DNA of 64,000 nt from Lysobacter antibioticus HS124. GTDB taxonomy: Bacteria > Pseudomonadota > Gammaproteobacteria > Xanthomonadales > Xanthomonadaceae. Shown here one piece after another: positions 10,993 through 20,489 of this stretch. Numbering within the stretch: the first letter of the stretch is position 1; the number at the start of each line of letters is the position of its first letter. The stretch spans positions 54,965-118,964 of the forward strand of contig NZ_HG424452.1 of NCBI RefSeq assembly GCF_000336385.2, in the 5' to 3' direction. A program made the translations under genes and the position numbers. The notes below the pieces were generated by a model, which made no database searches, was not told the origin of the DNA, and worked only from the letters and a program-made list of their open reading frames with translations.

Positions 10993-12651
10993 TCAAGCCG
11001 GAGCGCAGGGCGCGAACAGGTCGAGTTCGCGCGCGTAGACCGAAGTCCGGACCTGCATCAGCCCGAGCACCGAGTGGAACAGGTTGTCGTGGCTGGCCGG
11101 CCGCAGCGCTTCGCGGCGCAGGCAGCGCAGGTCGAGCCCGCGCGAGGCGGCGAAACCGGGCGAGAACCACATCGTCATCGGCACCCGGGTCTGGGTCTGC
11201 GGCGCGATCGCATACGGCACGCCGTGCAGGTACAGGCCGTTCTCGCCCAGCGACTCGCCGTGGTCGGACACGTAGATCAGCGCGCTGTCGCGGCTGCCGT
11301 CCTCGGCCAGGGCGCGGATGCTGCGGGCGAGGAACGCGTCGGTGGCCAGGATCGCGTTGTCGTAGGCGTTGACGATCTGCTCGCGGCTGCAGCGGCCGAG
11401 CTCGTTGGTGTCGCAGGTCGGGACGAAGCGGCGCAGCTGCGCCGGATAGCGGCGGAAGTAGCTGGGCCCGTGGTTGCCGAGCTGATGCAGCACCACCACC
11501 GCATCGCCCGGCTGCGCGGCTAGGCGCTCGCGCAGGCCGCGCAGCATCACCAGGTCCGAGCAGCCCTCGGCATTGCAGTAGGCCGGATCGCTGTCGTGCT
11601 CGAAAGACTCGAACGCCAGTCCCTTGCACACGTTCTTGCAGCCGGTCTGATTGTCGCGCCACAGGGCGTGGATGCCGGCGTACTCGAGCACGTTGAGCAG
11701 CGATTCGCTGCCCTGGATCCGGCCCTTGTCGTAGTTGCGCCGGCCGAACGGCGAGAACATGCACGGCACCGAGACTTCGGTGCTGCTGCCGCAGGCGACG
11801 ACGTCGGTGAAGTTGACCGGGCCGATCCGGGCCAGTTCCGGGGTGGTCTGGCGGGCGTAGCCGTTGAGCCCCCAGTTCTGCGCGCGCACGGTCTCGCCGA
11901 CCACGATCACCAACAGCCGCGGCTTGCCGCCGGCCGGACGCGCGGCGATGCGGGCGTCGGTGCCGATCGGCGCGCGGCCGCGCACCTTGGAAGCCGAGTC
12001 GTCGAACGCGACCCGGGTCAGCGACACCAGGTAGTTGGCCGGGGTCACCAGGTGGCGCATTTCCTTGTGGTTGCGCATCAGCGCCGAGATGTCCTGGAAC
12101 GCGCCTAGCAAGGCCAGCATCGCCAGCACCAGCGCCGCGGCCACCGCGACCAGGCGGCGCCACAGCGCCTGCGTCCACGGTCGCTCGACCACCCGCACCC
12201 GCCACAGCAAAAGCGCCGGCAGCACGCCGAACGCCAGCAGCGGCGGCAACAGTCCCAGGCTGAGCAGCTCGCCGGACTCGCGGCCGTCGGACTGCAGCAC
12301 GTTGCGGATCATGCCGGTGTCCAGATAGACCCCGTACTGGCTCATGAAATGCGCCGCCGCGGCGGTGACCAGCAGCAGCACGGTCAACAGCGGCTTGAGC
12401 GTCCAGCGATTGAGCACGCTGGCCAACAAGGCGAAGTTGATCGCCACCACCGCCAGGCCGATGCAGGCGCCGACCCACAGCCCGCGCGCACCGTCGAGCG
12501 CGCCCGCGGCGGCGGCGGCGCGCCAGAACGCAGCGTTGGCGCAGCCGGCGAAAAACAGGCTGGCCAGCAGGGCCACGGTTTCGACGCTGGCCTGCGGCCG
12601 GTAGCCGATCCAGGCGGGCCAACGCGGCACGGAACGGGCGACGATGCTCAT
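10993..12651 (-). CDS. eptA: Lipid A phosphoethanolamine transferase (EptA/MCR family)
   Basis: Encodes 552 residues: five N-terminal membrane helices (about 20-205), then a periplasmic sulfatase-fold domain. The catalytic residues match EptA/MCR-1 spacing: E253 (GETVRAQN), nucleophile T291 (CGSSTEVSVPCMFS), D463/H464 (SDHGES). Several Cys pairs (for example C287, CKNVC, CNAEGC) fit the disulfides of this family. It transfers phosphoethanolamine from phosphatidylethanolamine to lipid A phosphate, lowering negative charge and cationic-peptide binding. The ATG overlaps the stop of the upstream PAP2 gene (ATGA), so translation is coupled. A ColRS-type pair is divergent from the operon and probably controls it. 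Confidence 0.92.
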   Translation of the reverse strand: MSIVARSVPRWPAWIGYRPQASVETVALLASLFFAGCANAAFWRAAAAAGALDGARGLWVGACIGLAVVAINFALLASVLNRWTLKPLLTVLLLVTAAAAHFMSQYGVYLDTGMIRNVLQSDGRESGELLSLGLLPPLLAFGVLPALLLWRVRVVERPWTQALWRRLVAVAAALVLAMLALLGAFQDISALMRNHKEMRHLVTPANYLVSLTRVAFDDSASKVRGRAPIGTDARIAARPAGGKPRLLVIVVGETVRAQNWGLNGYARQTTPELARIGPVNFTDVVACGSSTEVSVPCMFSPFGRRNYDKGRIQGSESLLNVLEYAGIHALWRDNQTGCKNVCKGLAFESFEHDSDPAYCNAEGCSDLVMLRGLRERLAAQPGDAVVVLHQLGNHGPSYFRRYPAQLRRFVPTCDTNELGRCSREQIVNAYDNAILATDAFLARSIRALAEDGSRDSALIYVSDHGESLGENGLYLHGVPYAIAPQTQTRVPMTMWFSPGFAASRGLDLRCLRREALRPASHDNLFHSVLGLMQVRTSVYARELDLFAPCAPA

Positions 12652-13430
12652 CGACCGACGCTCCGCGAACGCGGACCGATCGCCGCGGCCGGCGCCGGCC
12701 GCGCCATCGTCGCCAGATACAGGGCGAGCGATGCGAACCACGCGATCGCCAGACTCCACACGTCGTGGGACAGAAAGTGGGCGCCACGCAATTGCTGGCC
12801 GAAGCCGAACAACAGGCCGGAGCCGAGTCCGATCGCCAAGCCCAGCCAACGCCGGCGCGGCCGCACGGCGAGGAAGAAGAAATACAGCGCGACCCAGGCA
12901 TAGCCGGCGCTGGCATGGCCGGCGGGAAAGCAGCGCCCGCGGCCGAGTCCCGCCGGACGCGCCGCCAGCCAGCCGACGAAGGGATGTCCGCCGCCGTAGC
13001 GCTGCAGATCCCAGGGGCAGTCCATGCCGGTCAGTTGCTTGAGTCCGGATACCAGTCCGACCGAGATCAACACCGCCAGCAACAGATAGCCCAGCGGGCG
13101 CCGCCACTCGTTCCGCCCCGGACGCAGGCGCGCGCCCAGCCACAAGGCCAGCACGCCCAGCCACGCCGCGGCGCTGGCGTCGCGGCCGAAACGGTGGATC
13201 AGGTGCTCGGTGAGGTAGGCGTTCTGCCAGGCCCAGCGCGCGCCTTGCCAGGCGTACAGCCGGTCCGCCCACCAGAAATCGCCGCCGGCGGCCATCGTCG
13301 CCAGGCTCGCTACCAGCAACGCCACCGCCGGCCAGGCCGCATGCCGGAGCAGGAAGCGCCGCGACGCTCCGGCCGCGCTGCGGGCCGGCCCGGCGACAGG
13401 ATTCAGTGGAACAGTCGTAGTTTCGATCAT
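12648..13430 (-). CDS. Membrane PAP2-superfamily phosphatase
   Basis: Encodes 260 residues with about six membrane helices. The PAP2 signature is present as KQLTGMDCPW (motif 1 region), CFPAGHASAGYAW (motif 2, AGH replacing SGH) and GAHFLSHDVWS (motif 3, His/Asp pair). The active site should face the periplasm. Likely substrates are lipid A phosphates or undecaprenyl pyrophosphate; LpxE/LpxT-type or PgpB-type activity cannot be separated by eye. It is first in an operon with eptA (ATGA overlap), which favours a lipid A role. An in-frame ATG at 13484 would add 18 residues; 13430 was chosen because MIETTTVPL leads straight into the first basic/hydrophobic segment. Confidence 0.82.
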   Translation of the reverse strand: MIETTTVPLNPVAGPARSAAGASRRFLLRHAAWPAVALLVASLATMAAGGDFWWADRLYAWQGARWAWQNAYLTEHLIHRFGRDASAAAWLGVLALWLGARLRPGRNEWRRPLGYLLLAVLISVGLVSGLKQLTGMDCPWDLQRYGGGHPFVGWLAARPAGLGRGRCFPAGHASAGYAWVALYFFFLAVRPRRRWLGLAIGLGSGLLFGFGQQLRGAHFLSHDVWSLAIAWFASLALYLATMARPAPAAAIGPRSRSVGR

Positions 13431-13742
13431 CGGCAAGGGCGGCAGTCCGGACAGCGCGTCCGGCCCGGAGCGGGGATGCGGCATGATCGAAACCGCCCTG
13501 TCGGAGAGCGGTCGGAGCGAAGTTCCGCCGGCGTTAAACCGGCCAGCCGCGGCAGCGCCGGCCGGCTGCGGGGTGCCCGGCCCGATCGCTTTCGACGCTA
13601 TTCCGACAGCCGCCGGGCGATGCTGGCGGACTGCCCCGCGACCGCCCGCGGCCCCGGCTCGCGCATCCACGCGCCGGCTCGGGCACACTCGGGGCGGGCA
13701 ACCTCGGATCGGGCCGCCTCGGGCGGCGGGAGAACCCGGCGC
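13431..13742. promoter_or_regulatory. Divergent promoter region, PAP2-eptA versus colRS-like
   Basis: These 312 bases between oppositely oriented operons hold no gene. A direct repeat GTCGGAG...GTCGGAG (13500-13518) is visible. I did not find a clear match to the published ColR consensus. By position the region must carry both promoters. Confidence 0.45.
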
Positions 13743-14439
<697 letters not shown>

Positions 14440-14447
<8 letters not shown>

Positions 14448-15726
14448 GCCAGCCGCAGCGCCGCGGCGGCGCAGCAGTCTGAGCCGGCGCATCCTGCTCG
14501 GCTTGCTCGGCTATGCCCTGCTGGTCTTGGCGGCGGTGGTGATCGTGCAGGGGGTCGTGGTCAACGAGCACGCCGAGCGCATGGTGTGGGCGTCGTTGAT
14601 GAATACCGAGCTCGAGCATTTCGTCGAGCGCAGCCGCAACGAACCGGGCTACCGCTGGACCGACACCAAGTCGCTGAGCCTGTACGACAGCGCGACCCGG
14701 CCGGCGCCGCCGGCGCTGCGCGCGCTCGGCCCGGGCATGCACGACGACATCGAATCCGACGGCATCGAGCACGTGGTGCTGGTGCGCGACGTCGACGGCC
14801 GCCGCCTGACCCTGTCGCTCGACATCGAGGACATGGAGCACCTGGAGTTCGATCTGGCCCTGACCATCGCCGGCTCGGCCATCACCACCCTGCTGACCCT
14901 GTGCCTGGTGATCGCCTGGGGCGTGCGCCGGCTGGTGCGGCCGCTGACCCTGCTCGCGCAGCGCATCGGCGGCCTGCAGCCCGACCGCGCCGGGCAACGG
15001 ATCGAGCTGCCCGACTCGGCCAGCTCGGAGCTGGTGGTGATCGCCGACGCGGTCAACGACTACGTCGCCCGCAACGATCGCTTCGTCGAGCGCGAACGCG
15101 CCTTCATCGACAGCGCCAGCCACGAGCTGCGCACGCCGATCGCGGTGATCGCCGGCTCCACCGAGCTGGCGCTGGCCCAACCCGACCTGCCCTCCGGCGC
15201 GCGCCAGCACCTGGCCCGCATCCACCGCACCGCACGCGACGTCGAGCAACTGGTGTCGTTGTTGCTGGTGCTGGCCAAGGATCCGCAGCGCCTGGCCGCG
15301 AGCAGCGACCGAGTCGCGCTGGACCAGTTGCTGCCGGAGATCGTCGAAGACCACCGCCATCTGTGCCGCGACAAAGACCTGCGTCTGGCGTTGGCGCCGC
15401 TGCCGCCGTGCGAGATCGTCGCGCCGCTGCCGATCGTGCAGGCGGCGATCGGCAATCTGTTGCGCAATGCGATCGAGAACAGCGACCGCGGCGAGATCGC
15501 GGTCCGGCTCGACCCCGACGCCACGGTGGTGATCGAGGACCCGGGCCACGGCATGAGCCCGGAGGAGATCAGCGCGCTCTACGCCCGGGTCGCCCGCGAC
15601 GGCCGCGAGGGCGGCGGGATCGGCCTGGACCTGATCTCGCGGCTGTGCGAACACCTGGGCTGGCGGCTGCGCTTCGATCCGGCCGAACGCGGCACGCGGA
15701 CGACGCTGAGTCTGCGGCCGGAGTGA
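14440..15726 (+). CDS. colS: Sensor histidine kinase, ColS-like
   Basis: Encodes 428 residues: TM1 about 18-43, a periplasmic sensor about 44-140, TM2 about 143-166, HAMP, then H228 in SHELRTP and an ATPase domain (NLLRNAIENS, GHGMSPEE, GGGIGLDLI). The periplasmic domain ends with E130-x-x-E133-x-x-E136 next to TM2. ColS/VgrS kinases use an ExxE motif near TM2 to sense metal (Fe or Zn), so metal sensing is the favoured hypothesis. The start ATG overlaps the colR-like stop. Expected output: phosphorylation of ColR D51 and control of envelope genes. Evidence for the ColS label is the domain layout, the partner and this motif. Confidence 0.8.
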
Positions 15727-15926
15727 ACGGCGGCCTCATCCGCCTCTTCGGGGCCCCTTCTCCCGCAAGCGGAAGAAGAGATCCACGGCAGCGTCTGCGT
15801 CAAAGCCTGATCCCAGCGCAGCGCTTTCTCCCGCTCGCAGCGGCCGAAGGACATGCAGCGTCGAAGGCATTGGGTGAGGACAAGCGCGGCGCAACGACGG
15901 ACCCGAGCCGGAGACCAGGCCCCGGC

Positions 15927-16829
15927 TCACTCGCTCGGCGCGTCGTCCCCGCGCGGCGGCGGCAGCAGCGCCTGCGCAGCCGCCGGCGCCGGCAATGGAT
16001 CGGTGCGTTGGCGCCGATACGCCCGCTCCACCCGCTCGGCGCCGTATTTGCGCTCCAGGCGCTTGACGATGAAATGGCCGCGCGCCATGTCCTGGTAGTG
16101 ATTGGTGAACAACATGTTCATCGTCGCCGCGGTCGCCGCGCCGATCACCGGCACCAGTTGCGCCGCGGTCTTCTCGCCGACCACCACGCCGAAACGGGTC
16201 GCGACCACGTCGACCAGCTTGCTCATCCAGGCCGTGGCCTGTTTCTTGGCATAGGCATGCGTCGCGTGCTGGGCACCGCGCCGGCTGGCCAGGCCGGCCA
16301 GCTCCTGGCGGCCGACTTCGGCCAGCGCGGTGCGCACCGCGTAATAGCCCGACGCGGCGGCATCGTCCTCGTCGCTGCCGCCGCCGAAGGCGAACACTTC
16401 CACGCAGGCCGCCTGCACCTCGGGGTCGGCCAGCGAGAATCCTTCGGCGCGGGCGATGTCGGCGACCGCACGCATCATCACCACGGTCGACACCGGCAGT
16501 TCCGCGGCCAGGCCGGCGGCGCCGAAGAAACCGCCGACCGCACCGACCGCGCCGGCGGCGAGCTTGTGGCTCTTGGTCGAAGAGGCCTTGTTCGGCTGGT
16601 CCTTGACCGTCCACAGCGCCGCCGCGGCGGCCTTGTGCAGGGCGCCGTGGACGATGCCCTGGATCTTGCGGTTGACGAAGCCCGGCAGCTTGGACAGGCC
16701 GAACTCGATCGGCGCACCGGCCAGCGCGGTCATGCGCGCAGTCAGCGACGGCGTTTCCAGCAGCGCCACCGCGCGCGCCAGGTCGGCCGCATCGCGAGGG
16801 TCGTCGAACCTGTCGGTGTCCTGCCGCAT
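15927..16829 (-). CDS. EcsC-family protein
   Basis: Encodes 300 residues that fit the EcsC family: an N-terminal helical part, a Gly/Ala-rich amphipathic hairpin (AAGAVGAVGGFFGAAGLAAE, about 95-115), then VMMRAVADIARAEGF. The C-terminal half has a second Gly/Ala segment (VVVGEKTAAQLVPVIGAATAA) and a Pro/Ala tail. EcsC proteins are poorly understood and associate with membranes or ABC transporters; no enzymatic motif is seen. The ATG at 16829 begins MRQDTDRF, and the frame is open upstream without a better start. No operon partner is close. Confidence 0.8.
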   Translation of the reverse strand: MRQDTDRFDDPRDAADLARAVALLETPSLTARMTALAGAPIEFGLSKLPGFVNRKIQGIVHGALHKAAAAALWTVKDQPNKASSTKSHKLAAGAVGAVGGFFGAAGLAAELPVSTVVMMRAVADIARAEGFSLADPEVQAACVEVFAFGGGSDEDDAAASGYYAVRTALAEVGRQELAGLASRRGAQHATHAYAKKQATAWMSKLVDVVATRFGVVVGEKTAAQLVPVIGAATAATMNMLFTNHYQDMARGHFIVKRLERKYGAERVERAYRRQRTDPLPAPAAAQALLPPPRGDDAPSE

Positions 16830-16921
16830 CGCTGTCCTGCTCCGTTGATGTCGGCCGCGTCGTGCGGCGGCATGAACATAAGACCGCCGTCGCGCCGCTT
16901 CAAGTGCGCGCGCCGCGCACG

Positions 16922-17320
16922 TCAGCCCGCCCGCGGCGTGCGCACCATGCGTTCGAGCAGGTGTTCGACGATGCTTTCGGCCTGCAGGCAGCGGCCGGTG
17001 TGCACCGCCGACATCTGGATGATCGAGCTGCGCTTGGCGGTGAGCCAATGGAAGCGCGCGCGCGCCGGCAACTGGCCGATCGGGCCGGCATCGCGGCCGC
17101 CGCGGCAAATGCGCTCGATCGCCTGCAGGTGCAGGCGCACCGCCTCGATGTCGGCGCCGGGGTCGAGCGCGCGCAGGCGGGCCTCGTCCAGCTCGATGCC
17201 GGCGGCGAGCAGACCGGCCGCCGGGCACGACACCAGCACGCCGACATTGACGAATTCCTCGCGCTCGACCCGCGGCACCACGCGGATCACCGCATAGTCA
17301 TACAGCGAGCGAGCGGGCAT
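16922..17320 (-). CDS. DUF3037 family protein
   Basis: Encodes 132 residues with the DUF3037 opening pattern (YDYAVIRVVPRVEREEFVNVGV) and a compact alpha/beta composition, no signal peptide. Function of the family is unknown. Its start overlaps the end of the HipA-like kinase gene by 23 bases, so the two are made together. I recall DUF3037 genes commonly following HipA-like kinase genes in other bacteria, which suggests a partner or modulator of the kinase. Confidence 0.8.
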   Translation of the reverse strand: MPARSLYDYAVIRVVPRVEREEFVNVGVLVSCPAAGLLAAGIELDEARLRALDPGADIEAVRLHLQAIERICRGGRDAGPIGQLPARARFHWLTAKRSSIIQMSAVHTGRCLQAESIVEHLLERMVRTPRAG

Positions 17321-18077
17321 GGATCGCCTCCTCGACGAAAGCGCGCGGCGACTGCACGCGGCGATGGAGATAGTCGGCGTAGGCGCGGCGATGCGCCCGG
17401 GCGTCGGCGAAACCGGGCTCGTCGGCGAGCCAGCTCTCCGGCACCAGCGCCACCACTTCATCGATCAGCGCCGGGGTGATGCGCGGGGCCAGCTCGGCGT
17501 CGGTCTCGGCCAGCCGCGCCGCCAGCGGCAGCAACACATGGTCCTTGACCGGCGCGAAGCGGCTGCCCGCGGCGCCGGCGGCGTTGGCCCAGTCGTGGTG
17601 GAAATACAGCGCTGCGCCGTGATCGATCAGGGTCAGGCGGCGGTGCCACAGCAGCATGTTGGTGTTGCGCGCGGTGCGGTCGACGTTGCTGGTCAGGGCG
17701 TCGAACCAGACGATGCGCGAGGCCAGGACGGCGTCGGGCGCGTCGACCAGCGGATCGTAGTTGACCGAACCGGGCAGGTAGTCGAGGGCCAGGTTGAGCC
17801 CGGCGCTTTCGCGGATCAGGTGCTGGATTTCCGGGTCGGGCTCGGTCCGCGCCAGTTCCGGGTCGAGCTCGGCCAGCACGATCTCCGGCACCGGCAGATC
17901 GAGCCGGCGCGCGAGTTCGCCGGCGACGATCTCGGCGATCAGCGCCTTGCGGCCCTGACCTGCGCCGCGGAACTTGAGCACGTACAAGCCGTCGTCGTCG
18001 GCCTCGACCACGGCCGGCAAGGAGCCGCCCTCGCGCAGCGGCGTGACGTAGCGGGTGGCGGCGACGGTTCTGAGCAC
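17298..18077 (-). CDS. HipA-like kinase
   Basis: Encodes 259 residues from a GTG at 18077; the frame is open back to a TTG at 18143. The GTG gives the usual short lead into TRYVTPLREGG. Kinase features: a Lys after YVLKFRG (nucleotide-binding strand), catalytic loop SNVDRTARNTNML (Asp and Asn) and metal-binding LIDHG. The N-terminal subdomain and partner HTH (HipB) of classical HipA toxins are absent. HipA kinases phosphorylate Ser/Thr of cellular targets; the target here is unknown. It is first in an overlapping pair with the DUF3037 gene. Confidence 0.78.
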   Translation of the reverse strand: MLRTVAATRYVTPLREGGSLPAVVEADDDGLYVLKFRGAGQGRKALIAEIVAGELARRLDLPVPEIVLAELDPELARTEPDPEIQHLIRESAGLNLALDYLPGSVNYDPLVDAPDAVLASRIVWFDALTSNVDRTARNTNMLLWHRRLTLIDHGAALYFHHDWANAAGAAGSRFAPVKDHVLLPLAARLAETDAELAPRITPALIDEVVALVPESWLADEPGFADARAHRRAYADYLHRRVQSPRAFVEEAIHARSLAV

Positions 18078-18201
18078 GGACCTGGGTCGGTTGCGGCGCA
18101 CGGGCGCGGATTGGGTCGTCCACCTTAGGACGGGCCGGCGCAAACGCCAAGCCCGCCGCCCTTCAAACGCGTCGCAGCGGTCGCGCGTTTCGAGCCCGGA
18201 C

Positions 18202-18894
18202 TCAGGCCGCGGCGGCCGGCGCGTGCTGGCGGATCAGGCGTTCGACCAGGACATCGACCTCGGCCTCGGCGCGCTCGATCGACAGGCGCAGCCCTTCGCC
18301 GCCGAATTCGTCGTACTCGATCGCCGCGCCGTGGTGGTCGACGATGCCGATGTAGCGCATCGGCGTCAGCACGCCGGGTTCGACGTGGTTGATCGCTTCC
18401 AACCGCTCGCCGGCGCCGTAGCCGACGTCGCCGCGCGAACTCAGCAACACCAGGCTCTTGCCGGCGCCGGCCAGCATCGGCCAGTACGGCTCACCCTGGC
18501 GCTGGCGATCGAAGCCGAAGGTGCGGCCGACCCGCACCACGTTGTCGATCCAGGCCTTGAACTGCGCCGGCATGCCGAAGTTGTACATCGGCACGCCGGC
18601 GACGATCACGTCGGCGGCGATCAGCTCGTCGACCAGGGCATCGCTCTCGGCCAGGGTCTCGTGCATCCACGGCAGGCGCTGCCCGTGCGGGGTGAAGGCG
18701 GCATGGATCCAGGCCCCGGTGACCGGCGACGGCGGCGCGGTGCCGACATCGCGGTAGACGACCTCGTCGTCGGGTCGGCGTTCGCGCCAGCGGCGCACGA
18801 AGCGCTCGCTCAGGCGGCGGCTGTGCGAGCCGTAGCGGCTGCGTTCGGAACTGTCGGAACGGGCGCTGGAATCCAGGTGCAGCAGGCGGGTCAT
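18202..18894 (-). CDS. azoR: FMN-dependent NADH-azoreductase
   Basis: Encodes 230 residues of flavodoxin-like fold. LHLDSSARSDSSERSRYGS is the phosphate-binding loop of AzoR, followed by VPMYNFGMPAQFKAWIDNVVRVGRTF (flavin-contact and dimer region) and LLSSRGDVGYG. AzoR enzymes reduce quinones and azo compounds with NADH in the cytoplasm, protecting against thiol-specific stress. The gene is divergent from a LysR regulator at 19035, which probably controls it in response to a quinone-type inducer. Confidence 0.85.
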   Translation of the reverse strand: MTRLLHLDSSARSDSSERSRYGSHSRRLSERFVRRWRERRPDDEVVYRDVGTAPPSPVTGAWIHAAFTPHGQRLPWMHETLAESDALVDELIAADVIVAGVPMYNFGMPAQFKAWIDNVVRVGRTFGFDRQRQGEPYWPMLAGAGKSLVLLSSRGDVGYGAGERLEAINHVEPGVLTPMRYIGIVDHHGAAIEYDEFGGEGLRLSIERAEAEVDVLVERLIRQHAPAAAA

Positions 18895-18916
18895 GGGGGC
18901 GGTCTCGAAGGCAGTT

Positions 18917-19036
18917 ATGGATGAGCCCGGTTAGCGCTCGCTGGCGCGGCACCCGGCTTCCGAGCCATGTTGTATCTGCCGGAAAGAGACGACAAACTCC
19001 GATTTCTCAGCGAACGGATTAGATTTTCTCATCCAT
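18917..19036. promoter_or_regulatory. Divergent azoR/LysR control region with inverted repeat
   Basis: ATGGATGAG (18917-18925) and CTCATCCAT (19028-19036, overlapping the LysR start codon) are exact inverted copies at the edges of the divergent spacer. Divergent LysR arrangements normally carry the regulator's binding site between the genes; whether these arms are it is open. Confidence 0.35.
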
Positions 19037-19928
19037 GAGCCGCCCTCGACTGCCCCCGCTCGGCGCCCTGCGCGCGTTCGAAGCCGCCGCCCGGCTGGCC
19101 AGCTTCAAGCGCGCCGCCGACGAGTTGTCGGTGACCCCGACCGCGATCAGCCATCAGATCCGCTTGCTGGAAGAGCAACTGGGCGTGCGCCTGTTCGAAC
19201 GCCAGACCCGCCGGGTTGCGCTGACCGCCGAGGCCGCCCGGCTGTATCCGGTGCTGCGCGACGGCTTCGACGCCTTCGCCGAGGCGGTCGCGGCGATCGC
19301 GGCGCGGCGCCGGCGGCGCGCGCTGACTTTGTCGGCCACGCTGTCGTTCACCGCCAAATGGCTGGTGCCGCGGGTGGCCTCGTTTCGCGCCGTGCAGCCG
19401 CAACTGGACCTGCGCCTGCACGCCTCCGACGACCCGGTCGACCTCGCCGCCGGCGTCGCCGACGCGGCGATCCGTTACGGCCGCGGCCCCTACCCCGGCC
19501 TGATCGCCGAACGCCTGATCGAGAACCGCTTCGCGCCGGTGTGCAACCCACGCCTCGGCCTGCGCCGGCCGCAGGACCTGCGCGAGCAGGCGCTGCTGCA
19601 TTCGGAATGGCGCCACCCCACCGCCGACACGCCGACCTGGCGCAACTGGTGCGCGCTGGCCGGCGTCGACGGCCTGGAGGTCGATGCGGGCCTGCGCTTC
19701 ACCGACGAGAGCCATGCCATCCAGGCGGCCATCGCCGGCCACGGCGTGGCCCTGTTGAGCCTGGCCCTGGTCGCCGACGATCTCGCCGCCGGCACCCTGG
19801 TGCAGCCGTTCGCCCCCGAGCTCGCGCTGGACGGCTACCCGCATTGGCTGGTCTATCCGCAAGGCGCGCCGCGCGCGGAAGTGACCGCGCTGCGCGACTG
19901 GCTGCGCGCGCAGGCGGCGGCAGCCTAG
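19035..19928 (+). CDS. LysR-family regulator (GcvA-like)
   Basis: Encodes 297 residues. The N-terminal HTH (about 8-65) carries LGALRAFEAAARLASFKRAADELSVT in the GcvA-like style, with PTAISHQIRLLEEQLGVRLFER. The substrate-binding domain (about 90-290) contains typical WLVPRVASF and GRGPYPGL segments of the GcvA/AmpR-like group. It is divergent from azoR and likely regulates it and itself. The inducer is unknown. Confidence 0.85.
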   Translation: MSRPRLPPLGALRAFEAAARLASFKRAADELSVTPTAISHQIRLLEEQLGVRLFERQTRRVALTAEAARLYPVLRDGFDAFAEAVAAIAARRRRRALTLSATLSFTAKWLVPRVASFRAVQPQLDLRLHASDDPVDLAAGVADAAIRYGRGPYPGLIAERLIENRFAPVCNPRLGLRRPQDLREQALLHSEWRHPTADTPTWRNWCALAGVDGLEVDAGLRFTDESHAIQAAIAGHGVALLSLALVADDLAAGTLVQPFAPELALDGYPHWLVYPQGAPRAEVTALRDWLRAQAAAA

Positions 19929-19933
19929 GCGAA

Positions 19934-20344
19934 TCAGCCTTCCGCGCGCTGGCGCGCGGCCTGGTAGCGCTGTTCCTGGCTCAGGCCGCCGTAGCCGTAG
20001 GCGGCGGCGCGCGCATCGATGATGTGAACATAGGACGTGTCGTGCGCGTCGCCGAGCAAGTCCGACAGCGCCGCATGCATGCGTTGCAGATAGCGCGCCT
20101 TCTCGGCCTTGGTGTTGGTCTCGTCGGTGACGCTGATGTCCAGGTGATAGGCGCGGCGCTGGTGTTCGGCCAGGCTGCGCCCGTCGATGAACCAATGGTT
20201 GCGGTCGACGAACTGGATCGCGACCGCGACCAGTTCGCGCGGTTTGCCCAACACCTCGACGGTGAGGTCGGCGACCAGGGCGGCGGCGGCGCGCGCCAGC
20301 TCGGCGTCGGGCGCGGCGGAAATCTGCAGGGCGATGTGCGGCAT
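19934..20344 (-). CDS. Tautomerase-superfamily protein
   Basis: Encodes 136 residues. After Met removal the N-terminus is Pro (MPHIALQI), the catalytic base of 4-oxalocrotonate tautomerase-like enzymes. The length is that of cis-CaaD/MSAD-type proteins with two fused beta-alpha-beta units rather than the 62-residue 4-OT. FVDRNHWFIDGRSLAEH fits the second-unit strand region of these fused members. It probably isomerises or dehalogenates a small keto-acid in the cytoplasm; the substrate is unknown. It is divergent from the LysR gene at 20490. Confidence 0.75.
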   Translation of the reverse strand: MPHIALQISAAPDAELARAAAALVADLTVEVLGKPRELVAVAIQFVDRNHWFIDGRSLAEHQRRAYHLDISVTDETNTKAEKARYLQRMHAALSDLLGDAHDTSYVHIIDARAAAYGYGGLSQEQRYQAARQRAEG

Positions 20345-20459
20345 GAGCGGGGTTCCGTGATGGGGCGTCGGGGCGGGCCGGCATGACTCGGTCCGGGAAT
20401 GCCCTTGCAGAGTAGGCTTGCGCCGTCCATCGGAAAAGCGGGAATATTGAAGGGTATCC

Positions 20460-20474
20460 ATCGGCCAATCCGAT
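20460..20474. promoter_or_regulatory. Candidate LysR operator (T-N11-A dyad)
   Basis: ATCGGCCAATCCGAT is a dyad (ATCGG-N5-CCGAT) that satisfies the LysR T-N11-A rule. It lies 15 bases before the TTG start of the LysR gene, in the spacer shared with the tautomerase gene. A related CATCGG half-site is at 20429-20434. Confidence 0.5.
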
Positions 20475-20489
20475 AGCTGGAGACGCGCC

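Noticed and set aside
17298..18077. Classical HipBA toxin-antitoxin
   Set aside because: No HipB HTH gene precedes or follows; the partner is DUF3037 and the kinase lacks the N-terminal subdomain.
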